The position numbers were made by a program, and so were the translations under genes. The notes under the pieces were generated by a model. The model saw only the letters and a list, made by a program, of their open reading frames with translations, was not told the origin of the DNA and ran no database searches. A stretch of DNA of 64,000 bases, taken from NCBI RefSeq assembly GCF_964019385.1, contig NC_088645.1, forward strand, positions 17,414,180 to 17,478,179. The letters are read 5' to 3'. Of this stretch, positions 53,131-62,560 are shown in pieces; position 1 is the first letter of the stretch; every line of letters begins with the position of its first letter. The DNA comes from Sycon ciliatum (taxonomy: Eukaryota; Porifera; Calcarea; Leucosolenida; Sycettidae).

Positions 53131-53485
53131 TTAGTATCTTAGGACTACTGGCTAAATATCTGAATTTTTGGTATAATTACATTATCATACTCCGAGCATC
53201 ACGTTAGTGAACACCTGCAATTTGGGGCCTGAAAACGCGCATAATATGTATCAAATCTTCACTAGTTTGAGTGCACCAAACGTTGCCATTATACTCCAGC
53301 AAATAAGGTAATGTATGTTGTGGTACGTTTCCCCTTGTAATCATGATAAAAGTCTCGTGGCAGTCAAATGAACGCGACGTTCAAATACGTATACATTGTT
53401 GCTCATGCCATGCATGTAATCTTTTTTCATCGTTGTTAAGATATGAACCACAATAAGGAGACAGGAATCTGAGCATATCACTCAC

Positions 53486-53611
53486 CATCACAATCGGCAC
53501 CATTGTAACCAGGCAGACATGGGCAGTCGTAAGATCCGTTCAAATTCTGACAATACCTGTTGTCACCATTGGTCTTGTTGTTACAGCTGTGAGTGCCGGA
53601 TTTGCACTCAT
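53486..53611 (-). CDS. Single EGF-module exon
   Basis: Acceptor CCGATATAG|ATGAG and donor GATG|GTGAGT. 42 residues with six Cys in EGF order: ECKSGTHSCNNKTNGD...CQNLNGSYDCPCLPGYNGADC. N-x-x-G-S-Y-x-C is the beta-hydroxylation-type core. Entry follows the DID of a cbEGF and exit is phase 1, as is common for EGF exons. It lies between the cbEGF exon (54.0/59.6 kb) and the membrane-span exon at 52.4 kb, so it is the membrane-proximal extracellular module. Confidence 0.75.
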
Positions 53612-54027
53612 CTATATCGGAATATAGCGATGTGGACCAGTGATGTGTATGAATAGCAGCGATGGAGATCAGAGTGAGCAATTATACAGACAACAAAAAC
53701 ACATTGGCACACACCCGCATACCCAGATAATCATATCAAAAAGGACAAGTAGCTGTTCGCCAATATTGATCGTACAAGTGCGATCATCAAAACTCTCTGT
53801 TAGCCGCAGCCAATCAGTGCTCAATTTCACAAGATTACACTTCCTCCATACTTCATAACTATAATATTATACAGGATAATGCCTCAAGCGCGATTGTGAA
53901 TAACATAAGAGGGAAATCTTTTCACCAGATATCCAACAAGACGCAATTGACATAAAATATCTCACAACTCCTTCAGACACACAACAGACCTACATTAAAG
54001 TACATTTGATCATTGCAAATTACTTAC

Positions 54028-54099
54028 CTACTTGTAAACATTGAGTACCATTAGGAGTATCTCGGATAGTGAATCCCTCGAAACAAATACACGAGTAGG
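54028..54099 (-). CDS. cbEGF exon of unit 2, 3' piece
   Basis: Encodes YSCICFEGFTIRDTPNGTQC and ends at the donor GTAAGTA. It completes the third cbEGF of the exon whose 5' piece is at 59,254-59,636, with its sixth Cys present. It is separated from that piece by a complete retrotransposon, so the exon can only be used if the insert is spliced out or in an allele lacking it. Confidence 0.75.
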   Translation of the reverse strand, partial: PTRVFVSRDSLSEILLMVLNVYK

Positions 54100-54280
54100 T
54101 GTAACAGATTCACTGTTACTACTAACACTAGGAATAGGATACACTTATCACCTGCTATTATCACGCTGCTGCTGTTAGGTGTTATGTCCATCATTGCTTG
54201 TTCATGTATATAAGAATGCATTATGGCAAGGATCATTGCTTATTCCAAGAATGACTACTGAAGTTAGTTGGACTGTTACA
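54100..54280 (+). repeat. 5' LTR
   Basis: 181 bp, TGTAACAG to CTGTTACA. It contains TATATAAG at about 54,207, a plausible TATA box about 75 bp before the LTR end. Confidence 0.95.
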
Positions 54281-54281
54281 C

Positions 54282-54300
54282 TGGTAGCAAGAGGATGGTT
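54282..54300 (+). promoter_or_regulatory. Primer-binding site (initiator tRNA-Met type)
   Basis: TGGTAGCAAGAGGATGGTT follows the LTR by one base. It matches the complement of the animal initiator tRNA-Met 3' end (TGGTAGCAGAGGATGGTT) with one extra A. The ATG within it is the gag start codon. Confidence 0.8.
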
Positions 54301-55179
54301 GTTCTTTTCGTCGTGTTCGGGCTATGCGCAGTGGCCGCATTAGTCGCCTACGGTATATTCGAGATTCAGAAGCGTCTGAATCACCTTATCGCACTCGGTC
54401 AGTGCGATGGATCAGATCAAACGCCAAGACGTGCTCAAGCTCCCAGCGGAGAGAGGCCACGCATGCGCCATGTTAAGTCTCCGCCTGTGTTTCGTGGAGA
54501 TACAAGAGAGTTCAAGGAGTGGGCCTTCGCCATCGAACTCGCCATGAAGTCCCTGCAGCTGGACAACGCGGAGGAGCGCTTGAGCTACGCGGCGAGTTTT
54601 CTGGAGGGCAACGCTCGTCTTTGGTTTATCGCCTCTCAGGAGGCAAACACCCTGTTTTCCGACTGGCCAGACCTGAAAAGCAAGCTGGGAGAAGTGTACG
54701 GCCAGGTTTATGACAGGGAACAGGCGCGCATCGACTTATTCGCTCTTCACCAAGATGAGACTCTTGACGAATACATCAACAAATTTTCGCGGCTTAGCTT
54801 ACAAGTTCCCGAGCTTGATGACCACTCCAGAGCTATCTTGTTCACGCGTGGGCTGGCTCAGGGCCTAAGCGGTGAGGTACTTAGGGAGCATCCGCAACAT
54901 TTGGCCCAAGCCATACGAGCTGCGGTCTCAGCAGACCAGTCGATGCGGCTAGCCCAAGCAAGCTACGCCAAGGCAGTGCGCGCACCAGGGCATCAGAGGC
55001 GCCAGCCTGGACCCTGGTCAAGCCAACCAACACCATCCGGTGGGAGAGAAACCAGGGAGCCAGAGGGTCGTTCAAGGCTGTGTTTCACCTGCAGGAAACC
55101 CGGCCATATTGCCAGATTCTGTCCAGAAGGAGGGAGGAACGCCACAAGCAAGCCTTCTTTAAACGATGGACGCCAGTAA
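54295..55179 (+). CDS. gag: Gag of the chromovirus
   Basis: 294 residues from the ATG in the primer site; the frame is open further left only through a TTG in the LTR. It forms the particle shell and binds the RNA. The N-terminus is unusual: MVVLFVVFGLCAVAALVAYG is a hydrophobic, membrane-span-like helix. The capsid-like core follows (FKEWAFAIELAMKSLQL, ARLWFIASQEA, DETLDEYINKFSRLSLQVP), then a Pro/Gln/Arg-rich linker and one CCHC knuckle, CFTCRKPGHIARFC. The final 35 codons overlap pol. A slip site lies at 55,158. Confidence 0.93.
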   Translation: MVVLFVVFGLCAVAALVAYGIFEIQKRLNHLIALGQCDGSDQTPRRAQAPSGERPRMRHVKSPPVFRGDTREFKEWAFAIELAMKSLQLDNAEERLSYAASFLEGNARLWFIASQEANTLFSDWPDLKSKLGEVYGQVYDREQARIDLFALHQDETLDEYINKFSRLSLQVPELDDHSRAILFTRGLAQGLSGEVLREHPQHLAQAIRAAVSADQSMRLAQASYAKAVRAPGHQRRQPGPWSSQPTPSGGRETREPEGRSRLCFTCRKPGHIARFCPEGGRNATSKPSLNDGRQ

Positions 55180-58100
55180 GGAAGGGAGTGCGACTACTGG
55201 CGAACACGAGAGCACCCAGGAATAGGCCACGAATCAAAGTTCAGAACAAATTCAGCCCCTTAGCAAATGAGGAACCACGCCTCGAGGAGACCGAAATTCA
55301 AGCCTCGCCTGTCAAGCATTCGTCACCTGATACTGTTGGCCGGCCTAATGAAGTAACCGCCAGCACAGGGAGCATTTCCGCCGACAATGAACACGACCTA
55401 ATGCGCGTCCAGGGCAAGATAAATGGACGTCGCGTTACCATGCTACTGGATTCTGGGTCAACCCACGACTTCATTTCAACTGACTTTGTCAAGAAGCACA
55501 ACATCTCCACAACAACCGGTAGCGACGTCCTGAACGTCACACTTGCTGATGGATCGGTCCGCTCACAGCCTATTACGAAAACGGACAGCTTAAAGACCGT
55601 AGTCGGCGACTTTAGCGAGCACCAACAGTTCCTAGTATTCCCTATGACGCGGTATGACGTGATCCTCGGCAAACCATGGCTGACCCGGACGAACCCACAG
55701 ATCAATTTTCGTACCAATGAAATCAAGCTGGAGGGTGGATCCATCATCTGTCAACCGAGTGAAAGTGATGGCACGGACAAATCCAACCCACCGATCGAGA
55801 CGTTCCTCATCTCAGGGAAGCAGGCTAGGCATGCAATGAGAGGTGGCGCAGAAGGAATCCTAGCGTATGTGACAGCAGATCCGGATGAGCCACAGACGGT
55901 GGATAGTCCGGGTAGGGAGGATCAGATGGATGTCAAGGACCTGCTGAACGAGTTCGGGGACGTCTTTCCCGATGAGCTTCCAAACAAGCTGCCACCCAGA
56001 AGAGGCGCAGATCACGAGATAAAAACGGAAGAAGGAGCTAAACCGCCATCTCGTGCAGCATATCGTTTACCAAAACCAGAGATGGATGAGCTTCAAGCTC
56101 AGCTCACCGAGCTGCTCCGTAGAGGATTCATCCAGCCCAGCAAATCCCCATACGGAGCCCCTGTGTTCTTCGTTAAGAAAGCGGATGGAACACTTCGAAT
56201 GGTATGCGACTGGCGTGAGCTAAACCGCATAACCATTAAGAACAAGGCATGCCTACCGAATATTGACGACCTCTTTGATACCGTCCAAGGCAGTGCGTAT
56301 TTCACCAAGCTGGATCTGAGGTCCGGTTACAATCAGATTCGAATAGAAGAAACAGATATTCCGAAGACAGCAATAAATACCCCATTCGGTCACTTTCAGT
56401 TCACAGTGATGGGTTTCGGCCTAACAAATGCCCCGGCAACATTCCAAACCTTGATGAACAGTGTCCTCCAGCCATACCTGCGTAAATTCGTTGTGGTGTT
56501 TCTAGACGATATCCTCATATTCAGCAAATCATGGGAGGAGCACCTCGATCATGTCAGAACCATCTTAAACGCCCTCAGGAGGAATGAGCTATATTGCAAA
56601 CCGTCTAAATGTGAATTCGGCCGGACAGACGTTCTGTTTCTTGGGCACCGGATAGACGGCCAATGCATTTCTCCAGATCCAGAGAAGATCAAGGCCGTGC
56701 ATAACTGGCCTGTCCCGACGACGGTCACGCACGTAAGACAGTTTCTGGGATTTGCTAATTACTTTCGAAGGTTCATTAACCATTTCTCGGCCATCTCCAA
56801 ACCCCTGGAGGCACTGACAGGGAAACATGTGCGCTTCGAGTGGAATCAGACTCGACAGGAGGCATTTGAGCGATTGAAGTCTGCTCTGCTGGATGCACCA
56901 GTGTTGCGACTAGCAAACGTCAGTCAGGATTTCCGCGTTGAGACTGACGCAAGTGACTTTGCTGTGGCAGGAGTCTTAACGCAGCAAGCAGAGGACCAGT
57001 CCTGGCATCCTGTGGCTTACGTGAGCCGAAAGCTGTCTTCTGCCGAACGGAATTACACGGCCGCCGAGCGAGAAACTTTGGCTGTAGTGTACGCCCTGCA
57101 GTGCTGGCGAGTCTACCTATTTCGCCACTTTCAACTCTACACCGACAACATGGGAGTTGTCTACCTCAGGACCAAACCAAACTTAACCAAGAGAGAGGCT
57201 CGATGGATTGAATTCCTGGCCGACTATGACTACACGGTACATCACAAGCCAGGGAAGTGTAACATAGCAGACCCGTTGTCACGTCGACCAGACTTGGAAC
57301 TGAATGGAATCGAGTTCTCTCTGGATGTGAATCAAGGAATTGCGAATCAGATCTCAGCAGGGTATGATAGTGACCCAGAGCTTTCGCCAGTAATCAAGCG
57401 CTTGATGGCTTGCAGCGAAGACGCCATGCATGAGCGATACGTCTGGAACAGTGTGGACCGGAGGCTGTACCTAGTAACATCGGGCGATGCTCGCCTCTGC
57501 ATTCCTCGCGGTCCGGTACGGCTGCAACTGCTCAAACAGAATCATGATTGCCTGACGGCCGGCCATCCGGGGAGAGACAGGACCTACCTGAAGCTGAGCA
57601 GATACTTCTATTGGCCAGGCATGAGAAGTACTGTGAAGGACTTCGTTAAATCTTGCGACCGGTGCCAACGCGTAAAGGGTAGCCAGACCAAGGCAGGACT
57701 GTTGCAGTCCCTTCCAGTCCCCGAACAGCCCTGGACAGACATCAGCATGGATTTCATCATGGCACTGCCGCTGACCTGCCGAGGACATAGCGCCATTCTA
57801 ACCTTTGTGGACCGTCTGACGAAGTATGTGCACCTGATCCCGACGACTGTTCATGTTGACTCTAAGGAGGCAGCCCGATTGTACGTGGATCATGTGTTTG
57901 CTGCCCATGGCTTGAGCAAAACGATAGTTTGTGATCGAGATCCGCGATTCACGTCGGCGTTCTTCAAGGAGGTTTTCAGTATTCTTGGCGTGGAGCTAAA
58001 AATGAGCACGGCCAACCACCCGCAGACCGATGGCATGACTGAGCGTGTGAACCGTGTCATTGAGGATACGCTAAGAGCTTTCGTCAACCATAGACAAAAC

Positions 58101-58820
58101 AATTGGGATGAACTCCTATCGCTATGTGAGTTTGCGATCAACAATGCCGATCAAGCGTCAACAGGTAACACGCCATTTTTCCTCAACCATGGATGCCATC
58201 CAGTTACTCCCTCGAGCTTATTGACGAAGCAGAAAGCTGGAGCTGGCATGGACACGAATGGTCCGCTGTCATGGCTGGATGGCCGCGTAGAGGCACTACG
58301 TGAGGCACAGGATGCCATCGTGGCGGCGCAGGCCCGGCAATCATTGTATGCGGATCGAGGACGGGTGGAGGACGCCCTGAAGGAGGGGGATGAGGTGTTG
58401 GTCTTCAGGGACTTCCTGCTGACGCCCGAGGAACGAGACAGGCCTTCACACAAATTAAGGCTCAAGTGGTATGGGCCGTTCAAGGTGCAGAAGAAAGTGG
58501 CCCCGAATGCGTACAGATTAGCTCTTCCAAGAATCATTCGGGCCCATCCAGTGTTCAATATTGCTGCCCTCAAGCTGTACCATGGCAATGAGATACCGGG
58601 CCGTACTCAGCCGGCACCTCCACCCCTAACCGATGCGGATGGCCATACGCGGTACATTGTCGAAAAGGTGTTGTCGCACAAGAAGAGAGGACGGCGCACG
58701 CAGTACCTAGTGAAATGGAAGGGCTACCGAGATGCCACCTGGGAGCCGGAGGAATACTTGATGGATGAAGCAGGAAACGCTATTATTCCGCTGAAAACCT
58801 ACCTGGACCGTTTTTCATAA
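55080..58820 (+). CDS. pol: Pol: protease, RT, RNase H, integrase, chromodomain
   Basis: Open for 1,246 codons; translated part is from the slip site. Protease DSGST (about residue 124). RT with WRELNRITIKN, KLDLRSGYNQIRI and catalytic FLDD (about 475). RNase H with ETDASDFAVAGVL (about 620) and YTDN. Integrase with the HHCC finger (H...GHPGRDRTYLK...CDRCQ, about 820-860) and D, D, E at DFIMAL (about 890), CDRDPRF (about 950) and MTERVNRV (about 988). A GPF/Y-type module (LKWYGPFKVQ) and chromodomain (YIVEKVLSHKK, LVKWKGYRDATWEPEEYL, about 1190-1230) follow and may read histone methylation to guide insertion. All catalytic residues are intact. Confidence 0.96.
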   Translation: MFHLQETRPYCQILSRRREERHKQAFFKRWTPVRKGVRLLANTRAPRNRPRIKVQNKFSPLANEEPRLEETEIQASPVKHSSPDTVGRPNEVTASTGSISADNEHDLMRVQGKINGRRVTMLLDSGSTHDFISTDFVKKHNISTTTGSDVLNVTLADGSVRSQPITKTDSLKTVVGDFSEHQQFLVFPMTRYDVILGKPWLTRTNPQINFRTNEIKLEGGSIICQPSESDGTDKSNPPIETFLISGKQARHAMRGGAEGILAYVTADPDEPQTVDSPGREDQMDVKDLLNEFGDVFPDELPNKLPPRRGADHEIKTEEGAKPPSRAAYRLPKPEMDELQAQLTELLRRGFIQPSKSPYGAPVFFVKKADGTLRMVCDWRELNRITIKNKACLPNIDDLFDTVQGSAYFTKLDLRSGYNQIRIEETDIPKTAINTPFGHFQFTVMGFGLTNAPATFQTLMNSVLQPYLRKFVVVFLDDILIFSKSWEEHLDHVRTILNALRRNELYCKPSKCEFGRTDVLFLGHRIDGQCISPDPEKIKAVHNWPVPTTVTHVRQFLGFANYFRRFINHFSAISKPLEALTGKHVRFEWNQTRQEAFERLKSALLDAPVLRLANVSQDFRVETDASDFAVAGVLTQQAEDQSWHPVAYVSRKLSSAERNYTAAERETLAVVYALQCWRVYLFRHFQLYTDNMGVVYLRTKPNLTKREARWIEFLADYDYTVHHKPGKCNIADPLSRRPDLELNGIEFSLDVNQGIANQISAGYDSDPELSPVIKRLMACSEDAMHERYVWNSVDRRLYLVTSGDARLCIPRGPVRLQLLKQNHDCLTAGHPGRDRTYLKLSRYFYWPGMRSTVKDFVKSCDRCQRVKGSQTKAGLLQSLPVPEQPWTDISMDFIMALPLTCRGHSAILTFVDRLTKYVHLIPTTVHVDSKEAARLYVDHVFAAHGLSKTIVCDRDPRFTSAFFKEVFSILGVELKMSTANHPQTDGMTERVNRVIEDTLRAFVNHRQNNWDELLSLCEFAINNADQASTGNTPFFLNHGCHPVTPSSLLTKQKAGAGMDTNGPLSWLDGRVEALREAQDAIVAAQARQSLYADRGRVEDALKEGDEVLVFRDFLLTPEERDRPSHKLRLKWYGPFKVQKKVAPNAYRLALPRIIRAHPVFNIAALKLYHGNEIPGRTQPAPPPLTDADGHTRYIVEKVLSHKKRGRRTQYLVKWKGYRDATWEPEEYLMDEAGNAIIPLKTYLDRFS
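55158..55164 (+). promoter_or_regulatory. Programmed -1 frameshift site TTTAAAC
   Basis: The heptamer is set as T TTA AAC in the gag frame, the required X XXY YYZ register. Gag stops 13 bases later (TAA at 55,177). A -1 shift enters the pol frame at once. Whether a stimulating pseudoknot follows was not determined. Confidence 0.85.
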
Positions 58821-59056
58821 ATTGCTATTTAATTGGCAGCCACAGTTGTATTGCTAGTTCCTACGTGTTGCAATAGAAATGTAGCATTCTGCATGATAAG
58901 GATAGTGCTTCCCTGCCAGCCAGGCGTTATTTGCAGAGGACATGCACTGGATCTTGAGTTCATCAGTGTTGTTTTCGGCTACCATGCATTCCACATATCC
59001 ATGCATGATCATTAGTTACCATAACTGTTCCTTCGAATTGGTACTGTTCTGACAGT

Positions 59057-59072
59057 TGAGAGGGGGGAATGG
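59057..59072 (+). promoter_or_regulatory. Polypurine tract
   Basis: GAGAGGGGGGAATGG immediately before the 3' LTR. Confidence 0.9.
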
Positions 59073-59253
59073 TGTAACAGATTCACTGTTACTACTAACA
59101 CTAGGAATAGGATACACTTATCACCTGCTATTATCACGCTGCTGCTGTTAGGTGTTATGTCCATCATTGCTTGTTCATGTATATAAGAATGCATTATGGC
59201 AAGGATCATTGCTTATTCCAAGAATGACTACTGAAGTTAGTTGGACTGTTACA
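59073..59253 (+). repeat. 3' LTR
   Basis: 181 bp identical to the 5' LTR. Confidence 0.95.
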
Positions 59254-59636
59254 GTAGGACCCTGGAGTGTTCACGCATTTCCCTGTAACTTGCGCAGAGT
59301 ACGCAGCACAGTGGTGAGGTGTAAGAGAGCATTCATCAATATCCTGGCATTGAAATCGGTGTCCCTTCTTGACAATCTCATAACCTTGCCGGCAAATACA
59401 CTGATAGGCTCCAGGAGTGTTCGCACAGTTAGGCTCATTATCCCTGCGGATATATCCATAGCAAGGCGTAGAAGACCAAGCGCATTCATTGATGTCGTTG
59501 CAAATATAGCTATATCCATGTCGATATCCATGCTGGCAAGTCCTCGTACAGCTGAAGGATCCCCACGTGTTTGTACAATATGAAGTGTTGTAATATCCAT
59601 AGCAGAGATGATTCGATGCTGAACATTCATCGTGAT
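59254..59636 (-). CDS. cbEGF exon of unit 2, 5' piece (split by the retrotransposon)
   Basis: From the acceptor TCCCTTCAG|ATCACG it encodes DHDECSASNHLCYGYY, DINECAWSSTPC...CANTPGAYQCICRQGY and DIDECSLTPHHC...GKCVNTPGSY. At GSY the retrotransposon interrupts; the open frame then reads 15 meaningless residues in the LTR. The rest of the module is at 54,028-54,099. Fewer than 15 residues differ from copy 1. Confidence 0.8.
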
Positions 59637-59754
59637 CTGAAGGGAATATTGAAAAATGCTGGGCAGTCATTAATTAAATTGTTCACAATAGTTGATCATG
59701 CACGAGACATGGAACGCAACGCTTCCGATTCATTTTAAGTTACATGTACTTCAA

Positions 59755-60005
59755 GTTGAATGAAGTTGAAGACAACACTGCAGCTGTACTTATGGTTGAT
59801 AAATATGGTGGTAAAGACACACCTGGCAATATGGCGGTTAACACACGCCTGCCCACACACGCTCTCTAAGCTGCAAAGTTCTGGCACAGAGCTCTACTGT
59901 GCCAGAACTTTGCAGCTTAGAGAGCGTGTGTGGGCAGGTGTGTCTTTACCACAATATTTATCAACCATAAGTACAGCTGCAGTGGTGTCTTCAACTTCAT
60001 TCTAC
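59755..60005. repeat. Large hairpin of copy 2
   Basis: The same inner stem as copy 1 (GCTGCAAAGTTCTGGCACAG pairing across the loop). Here the right arm continues through AGGTGTGTCTTTACCACA, TTTATCAACCATAAGTAC and TGGTGTCTTCAACTTC, pairing with the outer left arm. The paired length exceeds 100 bp with gaps. Confidence 0.8.
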
Positions 60006-61024
60006 TTCTACTTTACCACAATATTTATCAACCATATGTACTTCAAGTACCAGTACATGTATAATCACTGGTTTCAGGACCACAGGTGATTATCACACTG
60101 CGGATCCCATTGGTATTTTATCTTATTATGCGAGTGGATATCTAGCTTACATCTTCAATTCTGGTTTACGAATCTTTGAGAATGAACTCGAATGGAGAGC
60201 CAAGGAAATATTATTAATTGAAAACATGGGAAACATCAGGCCACAAGTTATGCATAAGAGTCCACCGACTACATCAGATATTGAACTGTTATGCGTAGAC
60301 AATCTAGCAACAAACTGACATGGAGTAGTAAGACATTACACGTTGGGCAACATCTGCTATAGGTGGTAGACTGTAAGGCACAACTTGTGCACCACTGTTT
60401 CCAACGAGAGCGAGACTACTGTTATATTATGCTAAACCTCAATAAAGGAAATCGAAAGATTCCGAGCAGGACAGTGCTAATCCACTAATATCTGCAATCT
60501 GACATACGAATCTATGAGATTGAGACCTCATTTTATACGAACCCCCAAGAATGGAAAGAAAAAGGATTTCGAGCAATGCTACACCACAGATATGCGTTCT
60601 AAAAAACCAGAAAAACGGGTGCTTAGATGGGACAACCAAGAGCAAGATTTTCAAAGTTACTAGCAGTATTGTAGAGGTCATTTTAGAAATAAAGGTTTGC
60701 AAGCATATCTCCAATGATGAGTTTATACTTTCTCTATTTTTCGCCTTCGGATATTCAAGTAGTTCGAAATGACCGTTCTACTTCATGCAAATGATACAGA
60801 GGGCACTGGTCCACGTACATTTAAATACATTTAGCAGCAGGAATATACATGACTGTACATATAAATAATGTACCAAAATGACTCAGTAAAATTGCTGTAC
60901 ACTGTACTGAACATCTTTCAAGGTGTTCAATAAAACACATTCTAGAAAAGCGACTAACTGTGGTATACTGCGCCCGCCTAAATGGAAAGATTTCCTAACT
61001 AACGAAGGAGTTAAAATTACATAC

Positions 61025-61580
61025 CTTCTTGAACCTGCAAGGCGATGTACGGTTCACGTGCTTCATTGAGTTGAAACGCACACTGGCTGATAGGACGTGA
61101 TAGCGGACTCTCGACTGTGAATTTGATTTGCAACCCATGTGATGATTGCACGGTGAAATTGAGATTGTGACTGGATCCATATTTACTACTATGGCTGAAC
61201 CAAACTGGCCTTGCATTTGACCAACCAATGTGGTCAAACGACTTAGACGAAACTGAGAAGCGACAATTTCCGTGTGCCGTGAATGATATGGCTATTGCTT
61301 TAATAGTGCAGCTCCCGTTAAACTCGAAGTGTGTGCTATAAACACGATTGTGGCCGAGGTAGGAATTTGATAGTGTACCAGGTGTATACCACTTGAATGT
61401 TTCGAATCCCCCGTTCCTGCCTTCGTCAGTATATTGGTGATGTGCTTCTGGAATGCATCTTGGCGTCAAACACCATACCTCAGTTGTGATCACAACCAGT
61501 GTTGTCACTAGCACGATCCAACTGTATTTGGTCTGGACACAGACTGTAATGCAGAGGACAGCAAGGACAACACGAAGCAA
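61025..61580 (-). CDS. Signal peptide and novel ectodomain exon, copy 2
   Basis: Same structure as copy 1: MLRVVLAVLCITVCVQTKYS, then a mature domain with FEFNGSCTIKAIAISF and CAFQLNEAREPYIALQ, and the donor GAAG|GTATGT. About 40 nucleotide differences from copy 1 by hand count, of which only about six are silent. First coding exon of the receptor gene that continues with the split cbEGF exon, the EGF exon at 53.49 kb and tail A. In-frame length is conserved, so both copies look protein-coding. Confidence 0.72.
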
Positions 61581-61840
61581 AGTATTAATCTACCGCTAGC
61601 TATATACGTACATGTATGTACATTGCTAGTTGTATAACGTATGCAATCAACAAGTGGTGGTCATACACTTTATGACTTTTAAGAAAGTGAGTTGTGTAGA
61701 CCAGTCAAGTATAACAATGGTGGGCTGGAGGAAAACAAAATGAATTGTTTGGGGCGGATATATTCGCTGTCAATGTAGCAGTGACACTATCTACCATCAT
61801 TACCTGACAAGTGCACCATTATCACACAATTATGTAAGTA

Positions 61841-62089
61841 TCAGGACCGAGACGACGTTCCAATCCAGGTCAAGCCAACATGGGGCAGGATTGGGTACGA
61901 GGTGGGAAGGCAATCCTTCCACGATGTGATCAAAACAATCTTAGACTGCCACTTGCCGACACCGAAGCCAACCTGAAGAATACCTTCATCAAAATAGCAC
62001 TGATCAGTATGAAGCCTCTCCACTGTGTATCTTTCCAACGTTACGTTGTGCACGAAATGATATGAGTCGGGCATAAAGATGCACTTTGC
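61841..62089 (-). CDS. Putative terminal exon of an upstream gene, copy 2
   Basis: Acceptor CATATCGCAG|GCAAAG. Frame CIFMPDSYHFVHNVTLERYT through VERLHTDQCYF to WIGTSSRS and a stop. It is better preserved than copy 1 at its splice site. An Asn-x-Thr site (NVT) suggests a secreted or extracellular segment. Unknown family. Confidence 0.42.
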   Translation of the reverse strand, partial: AKCIFMPDSYHFVHNVTLERYTVERLHTDQCYFDEGILQVGFGVGKWQSKIVLITSWKDCLPTSYPILPHVGLTWIGTSSRS

Positions 62090-62112
62090 CTGCGATATGC
62101 TAGAAAAGAATC

Positions 62113-62246
62113 GTTCTCACATCCGTGTTGCTACCGGCTATGCATTGGTGTTAAGAAGGGCAATCAGCGTAAGACGATTAGCACTTTGCAGGTCACCAGC
62201 ATGCCTGATAGAATCTATCAGCCGGTGGCAACACGGATGTGAGAAC
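62113..62246. repeat. Inverted repeat unique to copy 2
   Basis: TTCTCACATCCGTGTTGCTA at 62,113 recurs inverted as TGGCAACACGGATGTGAGAA ending near 62,245. Copy 1 has only the first arm; the second replaces a short unrelated stretch (GCATATACATG). Confidence 0.75.
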
Positions 62247-62337
62247 GTTTCTTGATATACCTGTGTGGATGTTACCAATGATACACTACTGCAGATCCAG
62301 TGTGCCACGCTAGCACTGATATGCAAGTAACTACAAG

Positions 62338-62560
62338 GTCCCAGTGGTTCTACACACGACAGATGTAGCGTCATTTCTGTTATTCATAGTAGTACCAGCT
62401 GTTCTCTTCCAAAACTTGTACAAAATTGGCTGGCACACATCCCACAAAGAAATAAGATGGATGTGTTCGACACATCATTAGAAGCCGCTGTCAAGGATGA
62501 CCTCGCCCAATGTGTCTTTTGGCGTGCCAAAGACTTGCACTACCTCTCTCTAGTTGTTTG
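62338..62560 (+). CDS. Conserved plus-strand frame, copy 2
   Basis: STHDRCSVISVIHSSTSCSL, then VQNWLAHIP and DDLAQCVFWRAKDLHYL, continuing to WHTSESWC. Counterpart of 44,716-44,943, nine bases shorter in-frame. Confidence 0.3.

Larger units (their letters stand above)
54100..59253 (+). mobile_element. Complete Ty3/Gypsy chromovirus, very recent insertion
   Basis: 5,154 bp with two 181-bp LTRs that I find identical base for base, TG...CA ends with 8-bp inverted tips (TGTAACAG/CTGTTACA), and the 5-bp target duplication GTAGG at 54,095-54,099 and 59,254-59,258. Gag and Pol are uninterrupted, and Pol ends with a chromodomain, which defines chromoviruses. There is no envelope gene. It sits on the strand opposite to the receptor gene and cuts a cbEGF exon. 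Copy 1 of the duplication shows the empty site ACGAGTAGGACCC. Confidence 0.97.
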
